Source: Hymenobacter nivis
GTDB taxonomy: Bacteria > Bacteroidota > Bacteroidia > Cytophagales > Hymenobacteraceae
Length of the DNA stretch: 64,000 nucleotides
Assembly: GCF_006439025.1 (NCBI RefSeq)
Contig: NZ_RCYZ01000001.1
Coordinates: forward strand, 372,001-436,000
Direction: 5' to 3'
Made by a program: the position numbers and the translations under genes
Part shown: one piece after another, positions 22,690-33,015 of the stretch
Layout: every line of letters starts with the position of its first letter
How positions within the stretch are numbered: the stretch's first letter is position 1
Notes under the pieces: model-generated
Told to the model about the DNA's origin: nothing
Databases searched by the model: none
The model's input: the letters and a program-made list of their open reading frames with translations, nothing else

Positions 22690-25560
22690 TTACCGCACAA
22701 TCTGCACCCAGCCTTTGTAGGTGATTTTTGTGTTGGCGGCGTCGGCAAATTCGACTTCAGCCAGGTAGTAGTACAGGCCGTCCGATACCTTGCCGCTGCT
22801 GCCGCTTTCGCCCACAGCCCCGCCGCCGTCCCAGTTGATGAAGATGCGCGACGTGGTGGTGCTCTCAAAAACCTTCGCCCCCCAGCGGTTGAACGCCTTG
22901 AAGTGCACGCTCCGCAGCGGGCTGGCCGACTTGGGCTGGAAGATTTCGTTCACCCCGTCGCCGTTGGGCGTGAAGATGTTGGGCAGGATGAAGAACGGGC
23001 AATTGTTCTGGCACACCACGTTGCTGAGGGCGCTGCGCAAGCCGCCCGTGCTCACGGCCTGCACGGCGTAGCAGCCGCCCAGCTCGGGTAGGTTGCGGTG
23101 CACGTAGCTCATGGTATTGGTGGAGTCGAGCAGTGCCAGGGCCCCATCGACCGTGGGCCGGTAGAACACACGGTAGTAGGCAATGGGTGCACTACAGCCG
23201 GTGGGCACGGCGCTGGCGGTCCAGCGCAGGGAATTAGCGTAGGTCTGGTTGTCGCTGGGCGGGTTGCGGGCCAGGCTGTCGCAGTTCACTAAGGCCAGCG
23301 ACAGCACCGGCACGCAGGGCTGGTCGGTCAGCGTGGTGCAGATGATCTGGCTCTTGTTGAGCAGCTCGCTGAGGTAGCCGGTGGGGTTGTACTGGCCATT
23401 GGTCTGCACGTAGTAGCAGTAGGTGTTGCCCTTCACGAGGGCGGGATCTTTGTCCACGAAGGTGCCACCGGCGGTGGTCGACGTCACCGACCCTACTTGC
23501 GCGAAAGGGCCCCCGGCCGTGCCGCTGCGGAATACCAGGGTGGGCTTTTTGGTGTTGTCCCACGGCGTCTGGTAGGTCCAGTTCACGGTGATTTGCTTGT
23601 TGGGGCTGTCGGGCACCAGCGCGGTGCGCACGCTGCTGGCCGTGCCAGCGGGCTCCACAATCTCGGTGGTGCTGCCCGCAGCCGAGGCGTAGAACAGGTC
23701 GAGCTTGTAGGTGTACTGGTTGGCCGCGGTGTTGACGTTGGTATCCACAAACACCGAATCGGTGAGCGAAAACGGCGTGGCGCGTACCACGGTGTAGGCC
23801 GTGGCGGCCGGCGACAGGCCCACGGCCCGCGAGAGGCGGTAGCCCGAGGGCGTGTTCAGCAGCTGCGTGGTGGCCAGCTTGGCCGGCGACCACCGCACCG
23901 TAATCTGGCCCGTGGCGCTGGTCTGGTCCACGTCTACGTTCTTGAGGCGCGCCGACGAGCCGCCCACAGTGGCGCAGGCTTCGGCCGAGGCAATGCTGGC
24001 CCCAAGCGCGGGTAACGGGAAATCGGCGTAGATGCGGTAGCAATACGTCTTGCCCCGGTCGAGGCCCCGGCCCGCGTTGTCGTCCTTAAAGGCCGACAAA
24101 TCAGCCGTTACCGAGCCCACCAGCGTGTAGCCCGCACTCGCCGGAATACCCGTGTCGCAGGGCCCCGGCACGAAGTTCGACGAGTTCTCCTTGCGGTAAA
24201 TGCGGATGAAGCTGGCGTTGGAACAGATGTAGCGGTCCCAGGTCAGGGTCACTTGGTTGCCGGCGGGCACGGCGCGCAGGTTTTGGGGCGGGGGCCCCAC
24301 CACAGTGATGCGCCACACCTGCTCGTCCACCAGCGGGAAATCGGGGCTGGGCGGGCTGTCCTGGGCTCGGAAGACGACCGAGTAGGGCTCCTTGGCCACG
24401 TTGCTGCAATCGGTGGCCCAGGTGAAGCGGCCAGTGGCCGTGGGGGGCCCCTTGGCGCTTTGCGTGAACACGGCCGGCGGCAAAATGCCCGAGTAGGCAT
24501 TCAGGGTAACGGGGGTTGGCGCGGCGCTGCCCGCGGCACTGCCGTCGGTGGCCGTCACGGTGCCGGTCACAGTAGTGCCGGCTATCACGCACAGGTCGGG
24601 CGGAATCGTGAGGATGGGCCGCAGGTTGTTGGTGGGTATTACGATAATCTGTATGTCTTGTATTACCGTTCCAATCTGTTGCGCAGGAAATCCATCTATC
24701 CTCCGCCATTCCTGCACTTCAAAAGCTACGTTGTAAAAACCGGTTTGCAACGGCGCATTCCACGTAATTTGGCCAGTGCGTGAGTCCTGCTGGAAAATGG
24801 CCGCCCCCGATCCGTTGGATGCAGGTACCCCGTTGTAAGGCACTTGCCTGGCGTTGGCGTTGCCCGGCGTTTTGTCGGGATACACAAAGCCGGCGATGAC
24901 GGCCGGCACCGGCCTATTGTTGGTAGGCGTCGACGGGGCTTGCTGCGAAGGGCGCAGCTTGAACACCATCGAATCGCCGTCAGCATCATAGGCCCCGGGA
25001 TTGTGCAAATACACTTGGTTTTGGCCAGCCTTGTCTACGGCCGGCGTGCGCAGTATGGGGCTGCGGTTGAGGCCCAGCGCCGGATCGATGGTGAGGGCGG
25101 TGCTGACGTAGAAGGACTGCGTATTAGACTGTGTGCCAATAAAGTTTAAGATGCCCTGGTTGCGGTTTTCGCCAATAAAACTCGCAGTAAACTTACCCGC
25201 CGCTGGGTAGGTATGGTCGAAGTAAAAGACATCGAGGCCGGTATCGGGGCTGCCAGCAATCGGAATCACCTGTTTATTACCAGTACCAGATACGCGGTTT
25301 ACCGTCTGCGAAGTACCGTCGCCGAAGTACAAAGTGGCCGTTGGCTGGTCGGCGCTGGCCGGCGACAAATCCTGGTAGATGATCAGCTTGAAGAAGATCC
25401 GGTTGGGGTTGTGGGCAGCCGTGGTATCCACCTTGGCCTCGATGTTGCCAGCGCGGATGTGGGAGGCGCGTGCCGTGCCCGGCAGCAGGGCCCCCAGCAC
25501 CAACAACAACCCAAAGGTGGCCAACTGCCAATTGTACCAAATTGCGGAAAGTGCCTTCAT
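22690..25560 (-). CDS. Large secreted multi-domain protein with T9SS type B sorting domain
   Basis: The 956-residue protein has a signal peptide (WQLATFGLLLVLGALLPGTARA). The N-terminal part starts SHIRAGNIEAKVDTT, a common start for Bacteroidota adhesin-like proteins. It contains several Ig/PKD- and fibronectin III-like beta domains (for example PPQNLRAVPAGNQVTLTWD near residue 440). The C-terminal 90 residues are the gliding-motility C-terminal (CHU_C/type B) sorting domain: FFILPNIFTPNGDGVNEIF, then FKAFNRWGAKVFES and GLYYYLAEVEF. This directs export by the type IX system and attachment to the surface. The ATG at 25560 opens the signal peptide; the frame continues upstream but without coding character. 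Confidence 0.88.
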   Translation of the reverse strand: MKALSAIWYNWQLATFGLLLVLGALLPGTARASHIRAGNIEAKVDTTAAHNPNRIFFKLIIYQDLSPASADQPTATLYFGDGTSQTVNRVSGTGNKQVIPIAGSPDTGLDVFYFDHTYPAAGKFTASFIGENRNQGILNFIGTQSNTQSFYVSTALTIDPALGLNRSPILRTPAVDKAGQNQVYLHNPGAYDADGDSMVFKLRPSQQAPSTPTNNRPVPAVIAGFVYPDKTPGNANARQVPYNGVPASNGSGAAIFQQDSRTGQITWNAPLQTGFYNVAFEVQEWRRIDGFPAQQIGTVIQDIQIIVIPTNNLRPILTIPPDLCVIAGTTVTGTVTATDGSAAGSAAPTPVTLNAYSGILPPAVFTQSAKGPPTATGRFTWATDCSNVAKEPYSVVFRAQDSPPSPDFPLVDEQVWRITVVGPPPQNLRAVPAGNQVTLTWDRYICSNASFIRIYRKENSSNFVPGPCDTGIPASAGYTLVGSVTADLSAFKDDNAGRGLDRGKTYCYRIYADFPLPALGASIASAEACATVGGSSARLKNVDVDQTSATGQITVRWSPAKLATTQLLNTPSGYRLSRAVGLSPAATAYTVVRATPFSLTDSVFVDTNVNTAANQYTYKLDLFYASAAGSTTEIVEPAGTASSVRTALVPDSPNKQITVNWTYQTPWDNTKKPTLVFRSGTAGGPFAQVGSVTSTTAGGTFVDKDPALVKGNTYCYYVQTNGQYNPTGYLSELLNKSQIICTTLTDQPCVPVLSLALVNCDSLARNPPSDNQTYANSLRWTASAVPTGCSAPIAYYRVFYRPTVDGALALLDSTNTMSYVHRNLPELGGCYAVQAVSTGGLRSALSNVVCQNNCPFFILPNIFTPNGDGVNEIFQPKSASPLRSVHFKAFNRWGAKVFESTTTSRIFINWDGGGAVGESGSSGKVSDGLYYYLAEVEFADAANTKITYKGWVQIVR

Positions 25561-25740
25561 AACCGTTTCGTTGTGATTGAGGGCCCGCCAGCCGTCCCGC
25601 CGCGGGCCCGTAATAAACCTGTGTGCGAAGCTAACTTTTTTTTGCCCGTGCTGGTTACTTAGCCAGCCCACAACGCCGCCAACGACAGGCTCCCCCGATA
25701 AATTCACTGCCCCCGGCGCGTGCGGGCCAACGGCCTGGTT

Positions 25741-25774
25741 TTTTTGCCCGCTTAGCCCCTCGGCCCTACCTTTG
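25741..25774 (+). promoter_or_regulatory. sdhCAB promoter (-33 TTG, -7 TACCTTTG)
   Basis: TTG at 25744-25746 is followed after 20 nt by TACCTTTG at 25767-25774, matching the Bacteroidota two-part promoter. The sdhC ATG is 42 nt further on, leaving a leader of about 35-40 nt. Confidence 0.65.
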
Positions 25775-25816
25775 GGCAGCACAAACCTACTATTTCTCCG
25801 CCCTGCGGACCGTTTT

Positions 25817-26572
25817 ATGAGTTGGATTTCCAAAACTTTCTCCAGTAGCATCGGGCGCAAAATTGTCATGTCTCTCACGGGCTTGTTCCTGTGTACGTTT
25901 CTGGTGGTACACCTCATTGGCAACTTGCAGCTGTTCAAGCACGACGGTGGGACGGCCTTCAACATTTATTCGCATTTCATGGGTACCAACCCCATCATCC
26001 GCACCATCGAGTGGGGCCTGGTGTTGGGCTTTGGCTTCCACATCTACGAGGCGCTGATGCTGACGCGCCGCAACCAGGCCGCCCGCCCCCAGAAATACGT
26101 GGTGAACCACTCGGAGCAGAACTCGGAGTGGACCTCGCGCAACATGGGTATCCTGGGCAGCCTCATCCTCATCTTCCTCATCGTTCACCTCTACAACTTC
26201 TTCTGGCGCGCCCGCTTCGGCGGCCTCGACAAGATTGGTGGCACCGACGTTGAAACCCGCGACTACGACAACCTCTATATGGCCGTTGTGTCGTCGTTCC
26301 ACGTGTGGTGGTACGTGCTGCTGTACGTGGCCGCGCAGTTCTCGCTGGGCTACCACCTGTGGCACGGCTTCGGCTCGGGCTTCCAGACGCTGGGCCTGAA
26401 TCACCGCAAGTACACCCCGCTCATCAAGGCTGTGGGCTACGGCTTCGCCGTGGTGGTATCGGCGGCCTTTGCGGCAATGCCCCTCTACTTCTTCCTGTTT
26501 ACGGACGACAACGGCCAGCTCACTTCGGCCGTGTCGCCCCTGGTCCACTCCCTCACGCTAGCCCTGAAATAA
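25817..26572 (+). CDS. sdhC: Succinate dehydrogenase cytochrome b subunit
   Basis: The 251-residue protein has five membrane helices, as in the single-subunit anchor of type B succinate:quinone oxidoreductases. Heme-ligand His candidates are in [36 protein letters not shown] and [11 protein letters not shown]. The enzyme passes electrons from succinate to menaquinone. The ATG at 25817 gives [22 protein letters not shown]-type start; the open frame upstream contains the promoter. The next gene begins one base after the stop, so sdhC-sdhA are tightly linked. Confidence 0.94.
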   Translation: MSWISKTFSSSIGRKIVMSLTGLFLCTFLVVHLIGNLQLFKHDGGTAFNIYSHFMGTNPIIRTIEWGLVLGFGFHIYEALMLTRRNQAARPQKYVVNHSEQNSEWTSRNMGILGSLILIFLIVHLYNFFWRARFGGLDKIGGTDVETRDYDNLYMAVVSSFHVWWYVLLYVAAQFSLGYHLWHGFGSGFQTLGLNHRKYTPLIKAVGYGFAVVVSAAFAAMPLYFFLFTDDNGQLTSAVSPLVHSLTLALK

Positions 26573-26573
26573 T

Positions 26574-28508
<1,935 letters not shown>

Positions 28509-28514
28509 TTTTTC

Positions 28515-28608
28515 AGCTGTTAGCCATTAGCTGTTAGCTGTTAGCTCTGTGCCAATAGTTTAATAGCTCTGATGAAAACTAACAGCTAATAGCCAACAGC
28601 TAACAGCT
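28515..28608. repeat. Inverted heptamer-repeat element B (AGCTRTT family), sdhA-sdhB spacer
   Basis: The left arm at 28515-28549 has five 7-bp units (AGCTGTT, AGCCATT, AGCTGTT, AGCTGTT, AGCTCTG). The right arm at 28581-28608 has four inverted units (AACAGCT, AATAGCC, AACAGCT, AACAGCT). The arms pair in more than one register. The element fills the 109-nt spacer inside the sdh operon, so the transcript would carry a stable stem-loop between two co-translated subunits. Confidence 0.8.
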
Positions 28609-28617
28609 AGAGAGAAA

Positions 28618-29403
28618 ATGGCCGGTTCCAACCCCAACGCTAAACCGATGAACCTGACCCTGAACGTATGGCGGCAGCCCAGCCCCAAAGCGCAGGGAAA
28701 GATTGTGGAGTACCAAGTGAAAGACATTTCGCCTGAAATGTCCTTCCTGGAGATGCTCGACGTGCTGAACGAAGACCTGCTACACAAGGGCGAAGACCCG
28801 GTGGCTTTCGACCACGACTGCCGTGAGGGCATCTGCGGCTCGTGCGACTTGTTCATCAACGGCCGTTCGCACGGCCCGGAGAAGGGCACTACTACGTGCC
28901 AACTCCACATGCGCAAGTTTTCGGACGGCGACACCATTACCATAGAGCCCTGGCGCGCCAACTCCTTCCCAATCAACAAAGACCTAAGCGTGGACCGCTC
29001 GGCCTTTGACCGCATCATCCAGGCGGGCGGCTACGTGAGCGTGAACACCGGCGGGGCCCCCGACGGTAACGAGATTCCTATTCCGAAGGACATTGCCGAC
29101 CGGGCGTTTGAAGCGGCTACCTGCATCGGCTGCGGCGCGTGCGTGGCGGCATGCAAGAACGCATCGGCCATGCTGTTTGTGTCGGCCAAGGTATCGCAAC
29201 TGGCCCTGCTTCCCCAGGGCGACGTGGAGCGCAAAACCCGTGTCGAGAACATGGTGGCGCAGATGGACATCGAAGGTTTTGGGGCATGCACTAACATTGG
29301 CTCATGCGCTGCCGAATGCCCGGTGGGCATCTCGCTCGAGAACATCGCCATCCTGAACCGCGAGTTCTTGACTGCCAAGGCTACGTCAAATAATTTGGCA
29401 TAA
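28618..29403 (+). CDS. sdhB: Succinate dehydrogenase iron-sulfur subunit
   Basis: The 261-residue protein has the [2Fe-2S] ferredoxin domain ([17 protein letters not shown] near residue 64, then a later Cys in TTTCQLH). The C-terminal domain carries two further clusters in [18 protein letters not shown] near residue 169 and [15 protein letters not shown] near residue 222. It relays electrons from the flavoprotein to the membrane anchor. It ends 21 nt before a strong terminator, closing the sdhCAB operon. Confidence 0.96.
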   Translation: MAGSNPNAKPMNLTLNVWRQPSPKAQGKIVEYQVKDISPEMSFLEMLDVLNEDLLHKGEDPVAFDHDCREGICGSCDLFINGRSHGPEKGTTTCQLHMRKFSDGDTITIEPWRANSFPINKDLSVDRSAFDRIIQAGGYVSVNTGGAPDGNEIPIPKDIADRAFEAATCIGCGACVAACKNASAMLFVSAKVSQLALLPQGDVERKTRVENMVAQMDIEGFGACTNIGSCAAECPVGISLENIAILNREFLTAKATSNNLA

Positions 29404-29424
29404 GCTCATAAGCAAGTACCGGAA

Positions 29425-29459
29425 GGGTGCACTAGCTTAGCTAGTGCACCCTTTTTTTT
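29425..29459 (+). terminator. Terminator of the sdhCAB operon
   Basis: A perfect 12-bp stem (29425-29436 with 29440-29451) with a 3-nt loop is followed by eight T. It starts 21 nt after the sdhB stop. Confidence 0.95.
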
Positions 29460-29575
29460 GGCCATTGCCCCCTTTTTGTCGTAGAATTCCCGATATCATC
29501 TTATCAACGGTCATACAACTAACGGTCGTAGGAGCGGTTTAACCGTTGACTTTTGCTCCCTTATCCGCTTTTGCT

Positions 29576-30103
29576 TTGATTACCCTAATTGTCGGCACTA
29601 ACCGCCCCAACTCCCGTGCCCGCCGCGTGGCCACGCTCTACGCCACGCTGCTGCACGCATTAGGCGCCGAAACCCAGCTCCTGGACCTGGCTCACCTGCC
29701 CGCCGATGCGCTGGAGAGCACCCTTTACCACAACGCTGGTCAGCACGAAGCCTTCAACCACCTCGCCGCCAGCCTCGACGCCAGCGCCAAGGTGGTATTT
29801 TTCGTGCCTGAGTACAACTGCTCATTTCCCGGGGCCCTCAAGCTCTTCATCGACGGCCTCCCCTACCGCGGCGGCCTACGCGGTAAAAAGGCCGCCCTGG
29901 TAGGCCTGGGTACCGGCAGCCAGGGCGGTAGCCTGGCGCTGAGCCACCTCACCGACGTGCTCATGTACCTCGACTCGGCCGTGCTGCCCCAGCGTGTGCG
30001 CCTGCCCTTCATCGACAAAGAGTTGACTGCCGACGGGCAACTGGCTACGCCCCTACTTATGGAGCTGCTGCGCACGCAAGCGGCGGCGCTGCTGGCGTTT
30101 TAG
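29576..30103 (+). CDS. NADPH-dependent FMN reductase-type flavoprotein
   Basis: About 175 residues of flavodoxin-like fold: ITLIVGTNRPNSRARRVAT is the FMN phosphate loop, VVFFVPEYNCSFPGALKLFIDGL (PEYN motif) lies near residue 77, and ALVGLGTGSQGGSLALSHL near residue 110. These are marks of the NADPH-dependent FMN/quinone/azo reductase family. A TTG at 29546 would add ten residues; the TTG at 29576 gives the family-typical MITLI start. An inverted repeat (TCAACGGT around 29504 and ACCGTTGA around 29542) flanks the promoter region. Confidence 0.82.
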   Translation: MITLIVGTNRPNSRARRVATLYATLLHALGAETQLLDLAHLPADALESTLYHNAGQHEAFNHLAASLDASAKVVFFVPEYNCSFPGALKLFIDGLPYRGGLRGKKAALVGLGTGSQGGSLALSHLTDVLMYLDSAVLPQRVRLPFIDKELTADGQLATPLLMELLRTQAAALLAF

Positions 30104-30142
30104 CTTTGCGGGGTTCGTTGCTCACCCCCTCCCCTGCTTAGC

Positions 30143-31279
30143 TTGTCTGATTCTGCTTCCGTTGCGCCAGCTCCCGCGGGCCTTGCCGTGCCCGGCAGCC
30201 TACCCTCGGGCTACCGCCCGGCCCTAAACGGGGTGCGGGCCCTGGCCGTATGGCTGGTGGTGCTGGGGCACTGGACGCTGCTGCCCTTCCCAGTGGGCGA
30301 AATGGGCCGGCTGACGTTTTTTGTCCTCAGCGGCTACCTTATTTCGGGCATCGCCTGGAAGCAGGGGTTGTACCAGGGCCCAGCGCGCCGGTGGTGGGGG
30401 CCCTTGCGCACCTTCTACGCGCGGCGGGTGCTGCGCATTATTCCGCCTTACTACGCGGCCCTGGCCCTGGGGGCCCTGCTGCCCCTGGCCACCCTACGCG
30501 AGTACCCGGGCTGGTTTCTGCTGCCCGCTTCCAACCTGCTCTTCTACCGCCTGCAGCGCTGGGGCGAGGGCGTGGGCCACTTCTGGACCATGGCCGTCGA
30601 TGAGCAGTTTTACTTGCTTTGGCCGCTGCTGCTGGCCGTGGTGGGCCGCCGCACTGCCGCCTTTCTGGCCGTTGCGGTGGCCAGCCTGCTGTTTCGCATT
30701 TGGTGGGGCACCCACCAGGGGTCGGGGTTTGTGTTGGTGCTCCTGCCGGCCTCCCTCGATCTGTTTGCCTTGGGCGCGGTGCTGAAGCTAGTGGAGCGCC
30801 GGCCCGCAGTGCAGCGGTGGGCGCAGGGACGGTGGGCTTGCCTCGCCTGGGCGACCTGGGTGGCCTTTTGGTTTGCCACGCACCTCACCAACGCCCACGG
30901 CCTTTGGCTGTTGCTTTACCCCACCGTGGGCAGCGGGGCCGCGTTCCTCACCCTGAATTGGGTGTTGAGCCTGCCCGCCCGGCCGGCCGCAGGGCAGCGC
31001 CCCAGCCTACTGCTGCACCCCGCCTTGCAGTGGCTGGGCCAGCGCAGCTACGGCTGCTACCTCTACCACCTGATGCTGCCGGTGCTCTACCAGCGGGTGG
31101 TGTACCGGCTGTTTGCCGGGGCGGGCACGCGGGCCGAGTTGCTGGGGCCCCTGCCCACGGCCCTGCTCCTCACACCGGTGCTGCTGCTGATCACGGCGGC
31201 CTCGTGGCGGTGGATGGAAGCCCCCCTCGACCGCCTCAAGCACCGCCTATCCTACACGTCCACGAGCACCGTTTCGTGA
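30143..31279 (+). CDS. Acyltransferase 3 family membrane protein (OafA/YrhL-like)
   Basis: The 378-residue integral membrane protein has about ten helices. It carries the family motifs RPALNGVRALAVWLVVLGHW near residue 26, FFVLSGYLISGIAWK near residue 58 and FYARRVLRIIPPYY near residue 91. HFWTMAVDEQFYLLWPLLL near residue 145 holds the conserved H and E. These enzymes O-acylate sugars on envelope polymers. Start is TTG at 30143; no ATG is nearby. It is 39 nt after the FMN reductase gene, same strand. Confidence 0.9.
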   Translation: MSDSASVAPAPAGLAVPGSLPSGYRPALNGVRALAVWLVVLGHWTLLPFPVGEMGRLTFFVLSGYLISGIAWKQGLYQGPARRWWGPLRTFYARRVLRIIPPYYAALALGALLPLATLREYPGWFLLPASNLLFYRLQRWGEGVGHFWTMAVDEQFYLLWPLLLAVVGRRTAAFLAVAVASLLFRIWWGTHQGSGFVLVLLPASLDLFALGAVLKLVERRPAVQRWAQGRWACLAWATWVAFWFATHLTNAHGLWLLLYPTVGSGAAFLTLNWVLSLPARPAAGQRPSLLLHPALQWLGQRSYGCYLYHLMLPVLYQRVVYRLFAGAGTRAELLGPLPTALLLTPVLLLITAASWRWMEAPLDRLKHRLSYTSTSTVS

Positions 31280-31361
31280 GGCCCGCGCAAACCAAATCCC
31301 CTGTTGAGTAAGCACTAAAAAACCAAAAGCGTGGAGAGGCGTTTGCTTTTGCGCAACTACT

Positions 31362-31410
31362 AAAACGCGCAACGGCCCGCCCCGAATACTCAGGGCGGGC
31401 CGTTGTGCGT
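31362..31410 (-). terminator. Terminator of the dcw cluster after ftsZ
   Basis: A 13-bp perfect stem (31370-31382 with 31393-31405), extended by a few imperfect pairs, is followed on the minus strand by TTTT at 31362-31365. It lies 24 nt past the ftsZ stop and marks the end of the division gene cluster. Confidence 0.8.
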
Positions 31411-31428
31411 TGGGCCAGGGGCCCTAAG

Positions 31429-32898
31429 CTAGTCCACGTTATCGTGCAAAAAGCGGTTGTCGCCCAGCAGCTCGTTATCGTCGGAGAGGTTAAAACGAGA
31501 AATGTTTTGCTCCGAGCTGGGCACCACGGTTTCCAGCTTCACCTGGCGGCGCAGGTAGGCCGGGGCCTCGTACTGCGTCACGGCATCGGGCGGCAGGCCG
31601 TGGCTCAGCTCCTGCATGCGGCGGCGGCGCTCCTCAGCCTGGGCGTCCAGGGGACGCGGGCGGGCCGGGGCGGTAGTGGCGTTGGCCGGCAGCAGCACCG
31701 GCTCGCCGGGGCCCGTAATGGGCTGGCCCGTCAGCGGGGGCGTGTTGCCGGTCAAGCCAGGGCCGTCCAGGGTGAGGTGCACGCGGGCGGGCTCGGCCGG
31801 GGGCGGGCCGAAGCTCGGCACGAAGGGCGCGGCGGGGGCCCCAGCGGCGCTGGCGGGCGGCGCGGGCTGGCGCTCCGGCTCGGCAGCGGCTTCGGGGGCC
31901 GGGCGCTGGCCGGGCGTGGTGATGGTGTGCGCCTCGCGGGCAAAGCCCGTGGCAATCACCGTCACCCGGATGCTCTGGCCCAGCGTTTCGTCCACGCCGT
32001 GGCCGAAAATCATCTCCGCGTCCTGCCCAGCCTTGTCCTGGATGTATTCGGTGATTTCCGTTAGCTCGTCCATCTCCAACTCGTGCTCAATGCCCGACAT
32101 GATGGAGAGCAGGATTTTTTGGGCCCCGTGGATGTCGGTGTTGTTGAGCAGCGGCGAGTTCAGGGCCTCCTCGGCGGCACGGCGGGCGCGGTTTTCGCCG
32201 TCGGTGATGCTACTGCCCATCACGGCCGCGCCCGACTGCTTCATGGTCGTTTTCACGTCCTCGAAGTCCACGTTCACGTCGCTCGTCACCGTAATGATTT
32301 CGGCAATCGACTTGGCGGCTGTCGTCAGCACGGTATCGGCCTTGGCGAAGGCGGCGCTCATCGTCAGGTTGCCGTAAATCTGGGGCAGCTTGTCGTTAAG
32401 AATCACCAGCACCGTGTCGCAATGCGCACTCAGCTCCTTGATGCCTTCCTCGGCCTGCAGGCGCTTTTTCTTACCTTCAAACAGGAAGGGTGCCGTTACG
32501 ATGCCCACCGTCAGGATACCCAGTTCCTGCGCTACTTGCGCAATGACCGGGGCGGCCCCGGTACCAGTGCCGCCGCCCATGCCTGCCGTGATGAAGAGCA
32601 TTTTGGTACCCTGGTTCAGCAGCTCGCGGATTTGCTCCTTGCTTTCCAGCGCAGCCTGGCGGCCGCGCTCAGGCTTGGCGCCGGCACCGAGGCCCTCGGT
32701 CAGGTCCACCCCAATCTGGAGCTTGTTGGGCACCGTCGAGCTTTGCAGGGCCTGCTGGTCGGTATTGCAAATGATAAACTCCACGTCCTTGATGCCCTGC
32801 TTGTGCATGTGCTTCACGGCGTTGGAGCCACCGCCGCCCACCCCAATCACTTTAATGATGGATTTGGTCTGGGCAGGAATATCAAATTTGTAATTCAT
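31429..32898 (-). CDS. ftsZ: Cell division protein FtsZ
   Basis: The 489-residue tubulin homologue has GVGGGGSNAVKHM near residue 20, the GTP signature GMGGGTGTGAAPVIAQVA near residue 105 and the synergy-loop region DVNVDFEDVKTTMKQSGAAVMG near residue 207. A long disordered Pro/Ala-rich linker (about residues 325-440) follows, and the C-terminal tail is near EQNISRFNLSDDNELL. It polymerises into the Z ring. It is last in the dcw cluster. The ATG at 32898 is 8 nt from an inverted repeat element. Confidence 0.97.
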   Translation of the reverse strand: MNYKFDIPAQTKSIIKVIGVGGGGSNAVKHMHKQGIKDVEFIICNTDQQALQSSTVPNKLQIGVDLTEGLGAGAKPERGRQAALESKEQIRELLNQGTKMLFITAGMGGGTGTGAAPVIAQVAQELGILTVGIVTAPFLFEGKKKRLQAEEGIKELSAHCDTVLVILNDKLPQIYGNLTMSAAFAKADTVLTTAAKSIAEIITVTSDVNVDFEDVKTTMKQSGAAVMGSSITDGENRARRAAEEALNSPLLNNTDIHGAQKILLSIMSGIEHELEMDELTEITEYIQDKAGQDAEMIFGHGVDETLGQSIRVTVIATGFAREAHTITTPGQRPAPEAAAEPERQPAPPASAAGAPAAPFVPSFGPPPAEPARVHLTLDGPGLTGNTPPLTGQPITGPGEPVLLPANATTAPARPRPLDAQAEERRRRMQELSHGLPPDAVTQYEAPAYLRRQVKLETVVPSSEQNISRFNLSDDNELLGDNRFLHDNVD

Positions 32899-32905
32899 AT
32901 GAATT

Positions 32906-33014
32906 CATTTAACATTTAGCAATTAACATTTAACATTTTCGCTCGCAGCCCCCAATTGGGGCCCCCGAAATAAAAATGTCAGTTGTTAAATGATAAATGA
33001 TAATTGTTAAATGA
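32906..33014. repeat. Inverted heptamer-repeat element D (CATTTAA/TAAATGA), ftsA-ftsZ spacer
   Basis: The left arm at 32906-32940 has five 7-bp units (CATTTAA, CATTTAG, CAATTAA, CATTTAA, CATTTTC). The right arm at 32980-33014 has five units in inverse orientation (CAGTTGT, TAAATGA, TAAATGA, TAATTGT, TAAATGA). A GC-rich palindrome (CCCCAATTGGGG) sits between them. The right arm ends one base from the ftsA stop. The unit is unlike AGCTRTT elements, but period and architecture are the same. Confidence 0.8.
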
Positions 33015-33015
33015 T

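Noticed and set aside
28515-28608. CRISPR-like array
   Set aside because: Units are 7 bp, contiguous and without spacers; arms are inverted.
28515-28608. Intrinsic terminator within the sdh operon
   Set aside because: No T-run follows either arm and sdhB must be co-expressed; a clear terminator lies after sdhB.
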